From Marilutibacter aestuarii (GTDB lineage: Bacteria > Pseudomonadota > Gammaproteobacteria > Xanthomonadales > Xanthomonadaceae), in the NCBI RefSeq assembly GCF_006546775.1, contig NZ_VICE01000081.1:1-33912 (forward strand): a stretch of DNA of 33,912 bases. The letters run 5' to 3'. The first letter of the stretch is position 1. Every line of letters begins with the position of its first letter. The translations under genes and the position numbers were made by a program. Below, piece after piece: positions 9,499 through 16,276 of the stretch. The notes beneath the pieces are model-generated. The model worked only from the letters and a program-made list of their open reading frames with translations. It ran no database searches and was not told the DNA's origin.

Positions 9499-10292
9499 GG
9501 GGTTGGGTGGGTGTGCGGGCCGGGCCTGTCCGTTGAACCTGGCGTTGCGTCCTTCCGGCACACCAGCAGCACCTCGTCCACGCCTGCGGTGGGCACCATC
9601 CCGGTCACTAGGTTGGGGGGCTTCTGGGCGCGGGCGAGGAGGGGCAGGGTGCGGTTGTACCAGCGCATGGCGAGGGGGCGGTGGTGGGTGAGGAACCACA
9701 TGCCCAGTTTCAGCAGCCAGGAGGCTTTGGGTTGCATGCCGTAGATGGCGCTGCGCTCCAGCGTGAGGCCGTTGGCGGCGAGTTTGGCCAGTAGGGTGTC
9801 GGGCTCGTAGCGGCGGCAGTGGCCGACGAAGTCGTCGAAGACGGTCCAGCTGTCGGGGTGCAGGGGGGCGGAAAGCAGGACGTGGGCACCGGGTCGGGCG
9901 ACGCGGGCGAGTTCGGCGAGCACGGCGTCGTCGTCCACGAGGTGTTCGACGATGTCCATCGCGCAGACAGCGTCGAAGCTGGCGTCGGGGAACGGCAGGG
10001 CGGCGGCGCTGCCTTGCAGGGCCTGTCCGCCGGCGGCGCGCAGGGCGGCGAGCGCGGGCGTGCTGATGTCGACGAAATGGCCGCCTTCGACGGGGAAGCG
10101 CGGGCGCAGGCCCGGGGCCACTTCCAGGCGTCGTGGCGCGCCCTCGGTCAGTGACCGGACCAGCGGCCAGGTGTTGAAGCCCGCGGGGTCGCACAGGCGG
10201 GCGCCACCCCAGAGGCCGTCATAGAAATGGCGGTTGCGCGCACGCAGCGCCTGTTCGTCGATGGGTGCGGGGCGGGAGGCGGCAGTCGTCAT
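9495..10292 (-). CDS. Class I SAM-dependent methyltransferase (Methyltransf_11 type)
   Basis: The 265-residue product carries a class I methyltransferase core. The usual glycine-rich motif I is degenerate here (LEVAPGLRPRFP, about 56-67), followed by VDIST at motif II. Motif IV is FDAVCAMDIVEHL (about 105-117), and LARVARPGAHVLLSAP follows (about 127-142). The substrate is unknown. The C-terminal part (about 150-250) has aromatic and hydrophobic stretches (ASWLLKLGMWFLTHH) suggesting a membrane-near or lipid-like substrate. The ATG at 10292 has a weak ribosome-binding site. The last residues (HTHPTP) are encoded next to and within a REPIN, so the extreme C-terminus may have been altered by repeat insertion. 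Confidence 0.85.
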   Translation of the reverse strand: MTTAASRPAPIDEQALRARNRHFYDGLWGGARLCDPAGFNTWPLVRSLTEGAPRRLEVAPGLRPRFPVEGGHFVDISTPALAALRAAGGQALQGSAAALPFPDASFDAVCAMDIVEHLVDDDAVLAELARVARPGAHVLLSAPLHPDSWTVFDDFVGHCRRYEPDTLLAKLAANGLTLERSAIYGMQPKASWLLKLGMWFLTHHRPLAMRWYNRTLPLLARAQKPPNLVTGMVPTAGVDEVLLVCRKDATPGSTDRPGPHTHPTP

Positions 10293-10391
10293 GGCCCGAT
10301 GCTACACGGGGAAGCGGGCGGTCCCGCCATGGAGCCGGACGCGTTGGCCAAATGCCGGTTGCGTCCGGTGCCCGGGGAAGACGCCCCGGCC

Positions 10392-10889
10392 TCAGCTCCG
10401 ACCAAGCTCCAGCTGCGTCAGGTAAAGCCGCAGGTCGAACTCCAACTGGTGGTAGTCCGGTGCCATGTGCACGCACAGCTGGTAGAAGGCCTTGTTGTGA
10501 TCGGCTTCCTTCAGGTGCGCCAGTTCGTGCACCACGATCATCTTCAGGAACTCGGCGGGGGCATCGCGGAACACGCTGGCGATGCGGATCTCGCGGCTCG
10601 CCTTGAGCCGCCCACCTTGGACGCGTGACACCGACGTGTGGGTGCCCAGCGCGTGCTTCAGCACCTGCAGCTTGCCGTCGTAGACGACCTTGCCCAGCGG
10701 CACCGCCTTGCGCAGGTGCCGGTTCTTGAGCGCCTGCACGTAGTCGTACAGCTGGCCGTCGTTGCGCACGGCGTGAGGCTCGGGGTACTTGTCGGCGAGC
10801 ATGGCGCCCAGCCGGTCCCGTGCGATCAGCTCGCGCACCTTGTCCTGCAGGTGCGGGGGATAGCCGGCGAGGTACTTGAGGCTGTGCAT
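10392..10889 (-). CDS. YgjP-like (M48-related, DUF45) zinc metallopeptidase-fold protein
   Basis: The 165-residue product carries HELAH (121-125) followed by KEADHNKAFY with a third zinc ligand at His131. This HExxH-x5-H pattern is typical of YgjP/DUF45 proteins, which have a metallopeptidase-like fold. Some YgjP proteins have been reported as nucleotide pyrophosphatases rather than proteases, so the activity should not be assumed. There is no signal peptide, so it is cytoplasmic. The N-terminus (MHSLKYLAGYP) matches members that start at this ATG. It lies about 100 bp upstream of the methyltransferase in the same direction and may or may not share a transcript. Confidence 0.85.
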   Translation of the reverse strand: MHSLKYLAGYPPHLQDKVRELIARDRLGAMLADKYPEPHAVRNDGQLYDYVQALKNRHLRKAVPLGKVVYDGKLQVLKHALGTHTSVSRVQGGRLKASREIRIASVFRDAPAEFLKMIVVHELAHLKEADHNKAFYQLCVHMAPDYHQLEFDLRLYLTQLELGRS

Positions 10890-10978
10890 GGACGCGGGAG
10901 ATGCGGCAAGGCCTCCAATGATGGGCCGCGGCGGGGGGAAGGGCCAGCGATGCGTGGGCCGCCCTACGGGTGCCGTCG

Positions 10979-11353
10979 CTACTCGCAGCCGACGCCGTCG
11001 CCGTCGCGGTCGAGGTGTCGTCCATATCCCGGCTCGCCGACGCGCACCGGTGCGGCCCCCGCGGCGCGGGCGGCACTGCAGTTGGCGTAGGAAGTCTGCC
11101 CGCCGTTGACCTGGCGCCCTTGCCCCTGGCTTGGCCGGTCCGCCTGCAGCATGTACGAATCATCGCGCGGCGGTGGACGGGGCGCCGGACTGCGGTGGCA
11201 ATGGTAGCCCCCGTTCTTGCGGTCGTTGTGGCAGCCCTCGGCGTTGAGCCCCCCGCTGTGCGCGGCGGCCGCGTGCGGCCACGCGAGCTGGCTGGCAATG
11301 ATCAGTATGCCCGCCCAAGCCCTCATCGCCGTGGCGCCTTGAATCGTCATCAT
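10979..11353 (-). CDS. Secreted YHYH-motif and excalibur calcium-binding domain protein
   Basis: The 124-residue precursor has a signal peptide (about 1-31, ending HAAA-AHS). Next comes a segment with GCHNDRKNGGYHCHR (about 40-54), a pattern typical of YHYH-like cysteine/histidine proteins. The C-terminal excalibur domain (about 89-124) contains YANCSAARAAG and PGYGRHLDRDGDGVGCE. The DxDxDG loop and two cysteines are the hallmark of that small extracellular calcium-binding domain. The start is one of two adjacent ATG codons (11353 or 11350). An alternative is the ATG at 11326, which would shorten the signal peptide. A longer frame upstream runs into the divergent Fic promoter and is not believed. 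Excalibur domains often accompany secreted nucleases; none is adjacent here. Confidence 0.85.
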   Translation of the reverse strand: MMTIQGATAMRAWAGILIIASQLAWPHAAAAHSGGLNAEGCHNDRKNGGYHCHRSPAPRPPPRDDSYMLQADRPSQGQGRQVNGGQTSYANCSAARAAGAAPVRVGEPGYGRHLDRDGDGVGCE

Positions 11354-11495
11354 CGGACACCCCCCATGCCCTCGTACGATGCGCCGACGGTAGCAGCCGC
11401 CAGGGGTGGGAGAATGAATGGGGAAGCGGGGATTCCGGAGTTCCCGGGTGCCTGTGGGATGAGACCGATGGCTTTCCATTGCGGCAACTATCAAT

Positions 11496-11524
11496 TTGAT
11501 ATAAAAGTTACGAATATTTATAGA
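11496..11524 (+). promoter_or_regulatory. Sigma70-type promoter of the fic gene
   Basis: TTGATA (11496-11501) and TATAGA (11519-11524) are separated by exactly 17 bp in a strikingly AT-rich patch (about 11480-11530). Transcription would start near 11531, about 10 bases before the ATG, and no Shine-Dalgarno is visible. The mRNA would therefore be nearly leaderless. Confidence 0.7.
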
Positions 11525-11540
11525 AAATTGACAGTTCGCC

Positions 11541-12878
11541 ATGAAGCTCCCCGTTCAGGCGCCACAACTCCATGATTTGATTGGGAAGGACGGACCCAGT
11601 CTGGAGGATTTGCTGCGGCTGGGGATTGGCCCCGACGTCGATGGTGTCTACGAGCACTGGGACCACCTTCGCCATCTGCCCCCGCCCGAAGGGCTTTCCA
11701 GTCACGACTGGTGGGCGGCGATCAAGCTGGCGCGCCGCGGCCTGGCGCAGTCCTTGCCGCTGCGGGACAAGGAGGGCCGTGCGTTCACTGTCGCCATTAC
11801 CGGCCACATGCAGCGAAAGTTGCACTTCCTCGATCGCGAGGCGGCCGGGGCGATACGCAGTTCCGGACCGGTCGACGATGGCAGCACGCGCAGGTTCTAC
11901 CTGGTGCGTTCGCTGATCGAGGAGGCGATGACCTCGTCGCAGCTTGAAGGTGCTTCCACGACCCGGCAGGTGGCCAAGGAAATGCTCGGCACCGGCCGTC
12001 CCCCGCGCGACCGCAGCGAACGGATGATCTTCAACAACTACGCGATGATGCAGTCGCTGCGCCAGTTGCAGGAGCGGCCGCTGAGTGTCGAGATGATCCT
12101 GCAGATGCATCGGGTGTTGATGGAAGACGCACTCGATGAGCCCGGGCAGGTTGGGCGGCTGCGGACGGCGGAGGACAACGTGATCGTGCTGGATCGGGGC
12201 GACCCGACGATTACGTTGCATGTGCCGCCACCTGCGTCGGAGCTACCGGCTCGTTTGCAGGCGCTGTGCGACTTCGCCAACGACGGTGACACGGGCGGGT
12301 TCCTTCATCCGATCGTGCGCGCGATCGCGATCCACTTCCAGATCGGCTACGACCACCCGTTCTGCGACGGCAACGGCCGGACCGCCCGCGCGCTCTTCTA
12401 CTGGATGATGTTGCGCTCCGGCTACTGGATGTCGGAGTACATCTCGATATCCAGTGTGCTCCGGCGTGCTCCGCAACAGTACGTGCGTGCGTACCTGTAC
12501 TCCGAAAGCGATGGTGCCGACATGAGCTACTTCGTCGCCCATCAGCTGGAGGTCATCATCCAGGCGGTCGAGGGATTGCGCGGCTACCTGGCCCGCAAGG
12601 CCAGCGAGCGCAACCAGGCTGAGGCCCTGCTGCGGCCGGGCTCAGCGCTTGGATCGCGGCTCAACCATCGCCAGCGATCGCTGTTGCTGCATGCCATCCG
12701 CAATCCGGGCAGCGTGTACGAGATCGCGGGGCATCAGGCCGCTCATCGAGTGACCTATCCGACCGCGCGTGCCGACCTGCTCGGGCTTGTCGAGCTGGGC
12801 CTGCTGGACCAGGACCGTCGCGGCAAGGCCTTCGTCTTCATGCCTGTTTCCGACTTGGCGAGGCGGCTGGAGCGCTGA
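11541..12878 (+). CDS. Class II Fic-domain AMP transferase-like protein with C-terminal winged helix
   Basis: The 445-residue product has an N-terminal Fic_N-type region and the inhibitory motif SSQLEG (Ser132, Glu136) ahead of the Fic core, which marks class II. The catalytic motif HPFCDGNGRTAR is intact, with His272 as general base and Arg280 for phosphate binding. The C-terminal part (about 370-445) looks like a winged helix. Such proteins transfer AMP to a protein hydroxyl, often acting on themselves or a DNA-linked target, with Glu136 blocking ATP until released. No separate antitoxin is needed or seen. The start follows an AT-rich promoter with no ribosome-binding site. Codon use is slightly less GC-rich than in neighbours. 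The target is unknown. Confidence 0.93.
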   Translation: MKLPVQAPQLHDLIGKDGPSLEDLLRLGIGPDVDGVYEHWDHLRHLPPPEGLSSHDWWAAIKLARRGLAQSLPLRDKEGRAFTVAITGHMQRKLHFLDREAAGAIRSSGPVDDGSTRRFYLVRSLIEEAMTSSQLEGASTTRQVAKEMLGTGRPPRDRSERMIFNNYAMMQSLRQLQERPLSVEMILQMHRVLMEDALDEPGQVGRLRTAEDNVIVLDRGDPTITLHVPPPASELPARLQALCDFANDGDTGGFLHPIVRAIAIHFQIGYDHPFCDGNGRTARALFYWMMLRSGYWMSEYISISSVLRRAPQQYVRAYLYSESDGADMSYFVAHQLEVIIQAVEGLRGYLARKASERNQAEALLRPGSALGSRLNHRQRSLLLHAIRNPGSVYEIAGHQAAHRVTYPTARADLLGLVELGLLDQDRRGKAFVFMPVSDLARRLER

Positions 12879-12955
12879 TAGCGCCGAGTGCCCGCTGCCG
12901 CGGCCAGGGCCGCGTACACCCATGGGCTACGAGGATTCCGGGCGCATCCCCTTGG

Positions 12956-13025
12956 GTAGCCCGGATTAGCGCAGCGCATCCGGGATTGCGCGATTCGCCG
13001 AATGCGCTGCGCTTATCCGGGCTAC
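12956..13025. repeat. REPIN, complete, two inverted GTAG REPs
   Basis: A near-perfect pair: the left REP begins GTAGCCCGGATTAGCGCAGC at 12956, and the right REP ends in the reverse complement, GCTTATCCGGGCTAC, at 13025. Each half forms its own CCCGGAT/ATCCGGG hairpin, and the halves can pair with each other. A more degraded head (GGGCTAC, 12924-12930) precedes it. It separates the convergent fic and lipoprotein genes and may also act as a transcript end. Confidence 0.85.
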
Positions 13026-13044
13026 GGTTATGGGTTACGGGGTG

Positions 13045-13686
13045 TCACCGTGGCTCGGGTGCGTCGGGATCGACGAGTGGGGCCAAGGGCGCCGGCGGCT
13101 CCGGGTCGGGCAGGGTCTCGAACACGGCCGGCGGCGGTGCGGGGCCGAGGCCTTCGGTGCTGGGGATGAAGGCGGCCACGCGCTCGAAGAAGCGGCGGTA
13201 GAAGTCCTGGTTCTGGACGGTGTTGGTGGCGACGCGGACGAGGTCGCCGCCGCTGGTGCCGATCGGCAGCGACACCGAGCCGATCATGCTGACGCCGACG
13301 CTGGCGGACTTGACCGAGGTGTTGAGCACGTAGCGGTCCTGGACGGCGTTGACGAAGACGATCGCGCCGCCGCCCGGCTGCGCGAGGCAGGTCGCGCGCA
13401 CCTTGAGCTGGGTGTGGATGTCGGACTCGGGCTGGAAGCTCTTGGTCGCCTGCAGGGTGTCGCCGTCGTTCTTGCCGATCACGTAGCCCTGGCCGAGCAG
13501 GGCGCGGCGGGTGGCCTCGCAGGCGGTGGCCGGCGGCACGGCGTAGGTGCGCGAATAGGTGTCATCGGCGCCGAAGGTCTCGCCCAGCGGCGGCGGCTCC
13601 GACTTGCGGTTGAAGCCGCAGGCGGCCAGCGTCGCGGCCAGTCCGAGGACGGCCAGGGCGCGGAAGGGCGAACGTGCGCGTTGCAT
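13045..13686 (-). CDS. Lipoprotein of unknown function (DUF2242-like)
   Basis: The 213-residue precursor has a signal peptide ending in the lipobox LAAC, so Cys23 is predicted to be lipidated. The mature part begins with a linker and continues with a folded region (about 40-175). This includes YSRTYAVPPATACEATRRALLGQGYVIGK and a segment around AIVFVNAVQDRYVL. It ends in a proline-rich tail of about 30 residues (PPPAVFETLPDPEPPAP). The fold resembles envelope lipoproteins annotated as DUF2242; this family call is from memory and moderate. The ATG at 13686 starts the signal peptide directly. An upstream extension would add an implausible leader. Confidence 0.8.
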   Translation of the reverse strand: MQRARSPFRALAVLGLAATLAACGFNRKSEPPPLGETFGADDTYSRTYAVPPATACEATRRALLGQGYVIGKNDGDTLQATKSFQPESDIHTQLKVRATCLAQPGGGAIVFVNAVQDRYVLNTSVKSASVGVSMIGSVSLPIGTSGGDLVRVATNTVQNQDFYRRFFERVAAFIPSTEGLGPAPPPAVFETLPDPEPPAPLAPLVDPDAPEPR

Positions 13687-13800
13687 GCGATAGGCAGGGG
13701 ACCGGGGCGGAATCGCGAGTCTAGCGGGGGGCGGGTGCAACGGTGCTGAACGAATGGGGTGTCCGGGCTCTGGGCCAGTTTCGAGGGTGGGTGCGGATTC

Positions 13801-13829
13801 CCCGGGTGCGCTGCGCTTTCCGGGGCTAC
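13801..13829 (-). repeat. Single GTAG REP
   Basis: On the minus strand it reads GTAGCCCCGGAAAGCGCAGC and then closes with CACCCGGG. It is a third copy of the repeat family seen at 9428 and 12956, but unpaired. It lies between the divergent lipoprotein and small hydrophilic protein genes. Confidence 0.75.
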
Positions 13830-13897
13830 CTGGCTGATCGCGTCGTGGTCACGAGGCTTGTGCGAGTGTGGATGCACATTCTGCCAGGAGCCCTGTC

Positions 13898-14176
13898 ATG
13901 AACCATTCCCCATCCCGTCAATCATCGACCGGCCCGGCCGGTCGCGAAGCGGGCGAGGCCAGCGGCAACAAGACCGGCCTCCGCCAGCCTTCGGACGACG
14001 GCCGGGTCGAGGACAAGCTGGAGAACGTCGACCTGGATTCGCGCGGGGCCAAGGTCAACGACCACCTGCGCAACAAGCGCAGCAAGGGTGTCGCCGGTGA
14101 ATACGACGACTCCGTCGATCACGATGCCGACGAGAAGTACGTCCAGGACAAGGCCGCGGAGCGTCCCGCGAAGTAA
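13898..14176 (+). CDS. Small hydrophilic, probably disordered protein
   Basis: The 92-residue product has no membrane segment and is rich in Asp, Lys, Arg, Ser and Gly. It includes KLENVDLDSRGAKVNDHLRNKRSKG and an acidic EYDDSVDHDADEKY stretch near the C-terminus. The family is not recognised. The composition resembles stress-related hydrophilic proteins, but nothing specific can be claimed. A clear CAGGAG site lies 8 bases before the ATG at 13898. A GTG 30 bases upstream is possible but lacks such a site. It is an isolated gene between a REP and convergent genes. Confidence 0.65.
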   Translation: MNHSPSRQSSTGPAGREAGEASGNKTGLRQPSDDGRVEDKLENVDLDSRGAKVNDHLRNKRSKGVAGEYDDSVDHDADEKYVQDKAAERPAK

Positions 14177-14311
14177 GCGGCGTGCAGGGCCGCCCTGGAT
14201 TCGGGTACCTCGCGGGCGATGGCGCGCCTCGCGCCCGCTTTGCGGGTAAACGCGGCTGGCCCCTGAAGGAGACGTGGGTGCTGCGCTTCTCCCGCGCCAT
14301 CCAGGCGTGAA

Positions 14312-15016
14312 CTACCGATCGTCCCGCCGCTTGTCGTACCAGAGCTCGAGGCCTTCGCGCGTCTGCAGGATGCCGCGGCCGCGCACGAGCAGTCTCCCCA
14401 GCAGGCGCAGGTGCTCGCCGGGCGAGAAGGTGCGCAGCTTGCGGTCCGAGGTGCGGACCGACTCGCGCAGGACCACGAAACGCCCCTGCGTGGCGAGCGC
14501 CCGGCTCATCGCCACGTCCTCGCCGGCGTACCAGCGCGGATCGAAGCCACCGACGGCTTCGAAGGCGCCGCGGGTGCAGAACAGGAAGCAGCCCGGCGCG
14601 ATACCGGTCCAGCGAAAGCCGAACGCGGCGACGGCGGCCAGGGCGCGTTCGTGCCAGCGCGCGGGACCGGCGAGACGCACGCGGCAACCACCGCCAACGG
14701 CACCCCGGTCCATCGCCCGCATAGCCGCGGCGAGCACCGGCGCGTCGACGAAGGTGTCGGCATCGAGGAACAGCAGGCGCGCATGGCACGCGGCGGTGGC
14801 GCCGGCGTTGCGGGTGGCGGCGATCTGCCGGTGCTCGACGCGCAGCACGCGGACGCCACGCGCGATGGCGATCTCGGCGGTCGCGTCACTGGAGGCGTCG
14901 TCGACCACGATCACCTCGTGTCGCAAGGACAGCGCGCGCGTGGCCTTGGCCAACGCATCCAGCGTGGCACCGATCAGCGCGGCTTCGTCGTGGGCGGGAA
15001 TGATGATCGACAGCAT
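14312..15016 (-). CDS. Family 2 glycosyltransferase
   Basis: The 234-residue product begins MLSIIIPAHDE, the standard GT-A start. It continues with VIVVDDASSD (about 36-44), which holds nucleotide-sugar-binding aspartates, and LFLDADTF with the metal-binding DxD (Asp85, Asp87). GGFDPRWYAGEDVAMSRAL (about 165-183) supplies the acidic catalytic region (GED). There are no membrane helices, so it is soluble or peripheral. The sugar and acceptor are unknown, and no polysaccharide cluster surrounds it. The ATG at 15016 is chosen because the family fold begins there. The in-frame upstream extension is not conserved in character. Confidence 0.9.
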   Translation of the reverse strand: MLSIIIPAHDEAALIGATLDALAKATRALSLRHEVIVVDDASSDATAEIAIARGVRVLRVEHRQIAATRNAGATAACHARLLFLDADTFVDAPVLAAAMRAMDRGAVGGGCRVRLAGPARWHERALAAVAAFGFRWTGIAPGCFLFCTRGAFEAVGGFDPRWYAGEDVAMSRALATQGRFVVLRESVRTSDRKLRTFSPGEHLRLLGRLLVRGRGILQTREGLELWYDKRRDDR

Positions 15017-15146
15017 GCGTGCAGCATTGCACGTCGCTGTGCAGGCCGGGGGTGAATGCCCCGCGCGTCCGTTCAGGCCGGCGGCGATCCCCATCCGTCC
15101 CGCAAGGGGCGTCGCGCGGCCGCCGCTTGCCGTGCCGAACGCCGCG

Positions 15147-15731
15147 TCAGTAGTCGATGGCCACCGACATGATCCGCAGCGGCCCGGCGTGGCCGCCCTG
15201 GCGGACGATGTCGAAGTACCACCAGTCGCCGATAGGGGAGAAGCCATTGCCGGGCGGGATCACCGCGGTCTGTTGCAGCACGATCGTCAGGGTCTGCGGC
15301 GCGGGCAGGATGTCGCTGCCGATCGAGCCATAGGTCTCGAAGCTGTTGCCGTGGTTGAGGGTCACCGGGGTCACGACGAACTGGATGTCGCCCGCCTGGT
15401 CGCTCATGACCTGGTGGAACAGCGTCACCCGTACCTTGCCGCCGGCGTAGTCGAGCGGTCGTCGCAGGGTCAGGCTCATGACCCCGGTATCGGCCAGCCA
15501 GGTGACGCCGCGCGCGTGCGGGGCGAAGGCGGCGGACGGGCCGAATGCGAGTGCATGCGCGGGCAGGCTGATCCGGCGGGCCGGCTTGGCCGGCAACGGC
15601 GGCCGAAGCGTCGCGGCCGGCGGCGTACCGTGGCCAGGCTCGTACGTGGCCTGCCCGCTCGGCGCGGCATGGGCGGCCAAGGCGGCGAGCAGCGGCAGCG
15701 CGACGAGCGCTGCCAGGTGGGTGGATTTCAT
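15147..15731 (-). CDS. Secreted protein of unknown function
   Basis: The 194-residue precursor has a signal peptide (residues 1-23, cleavage after AHA). The mature chain has a proline-rich linker (about 35-55) and a mostly beta-strand body that ends GGHAGPLRIMSVAIDY. Segments such as YAGGKVRVTLFHQVMSDQ and FSPIGDWWYFDIVRQG suggest a beta-sandwich; I do not recognise the family. GGAGA lies 9 bases before the ATG at 15731, which fixes the start. It is upstream of the glycosyltransferase by about 130 bp, in the same direction, so an operon is possible but unproven. Confidence 0.75.
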   Translation of the reverse strand: MKSTHLAALVALPLLAALAAHAAPSGQATYEPGHGTPPAATLRPPLPAKPARRISLPAHALAFGPSAAFAPHARGVTWLADTGVMSLTLRRPLDYAGGKVRVTLFHQVMSDQAGDIQFVVTPVTLNHGNSFETYGSIGSDILPAPQTLTIVLQQTAVIPPGNGFSPIGDWWYFDIVRQGGHAGPLRIMSVAIDY

Positions 15732-15861
15732 TCCGTTGTCTCCGAAGGGGTGTGAACGGAGCCAACGTGCCGGCGCGGGGGCGGCGGACACTCGCCCGCG
15801 CATGGGCCTCGGAATGCCGGCCCCCGACGAGGCTGGCGGGCGAAGGCGCGGCGACCGTCGC

Positions 15862-16131
15862 TCAGGCGCCCGATATGCCCAGCGTCTCGCCCCCCGTCTC
15901 CAGGTCGGTCAGCGGGCCGAGGCGGTGGGCGTCGGCCGCGCGCTGCAGCGCGACGTCGATCCAGGCGCGATGCGGGTTCTCCTGCCAGCGTGGCAGCTTG
16001 GAGATGTGCGCGCGCGGGTACTGGCGGACGGTGTCGGCGTCCTGGATCCACTTCCAGTCGCCGGGCATCAGGGCTTCGTCGTGGGCGAAGGCGCGGGCGG
16101 CAGCGGCGCTGCGCGAGTAGATCAGGTGCAT
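15862..16131 (-). CDS. Small hypothetical protein
   Basis: The 89-residue product, beginning MHLIYSRSAAAARAFAHDE, is soluble, with a tryptophan-containing PGDWKWIQDADT segment (about 23-34) and a WIDVALQRAAD helix. It has no signal peptide and no recognised domain. The ATG at 16131 is preferred over an upstream in-frame start because the sequence before it is arginine/proline-rich shadow. It lies between the RND operon end and the secreted protein gene, all on the minus strand, with gaps of about 130-145 bp. Confidence 0.55.
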   Translation of the reverse strand: MHLIYSRSAAAARAFAHDEALMPGDWKWIQDADTVRQYPRAHISKLPRWQENPHRAWIDVALQRAADAHRLGPLTDLETGGETLGISGA

Positions 16132-16276
16132 GGGCGCCTCGGGTCCGGTGGGGAAAGGGAGCCGGACGCACCGGCCCTCTACCACGGCAACGCCGGGCGC
16201 GGGCATTCACGGCCATCCGGGACCGGGCGCTGCGGCGTGATCCGCGACCCGGCCAGGCCCGCTGCAGCGGGGATCT

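Noticed and set aside
9495-10292. The methyltransferase as the protective partner of the nuclease pair
   Set aside because: It lies beyond a REPIN, has a typical small-molecule methyltransferase core without DNA methylase motifs such as (D/N)PP(Y/F), and has host-like GC content.
14274-15755. A 493-codon plus-strand frame over the glycosyltransferase
   Set aside because: It is an Arg/Ser/Ala-rich shadow of the GT2 gene and the secreted protein gene.
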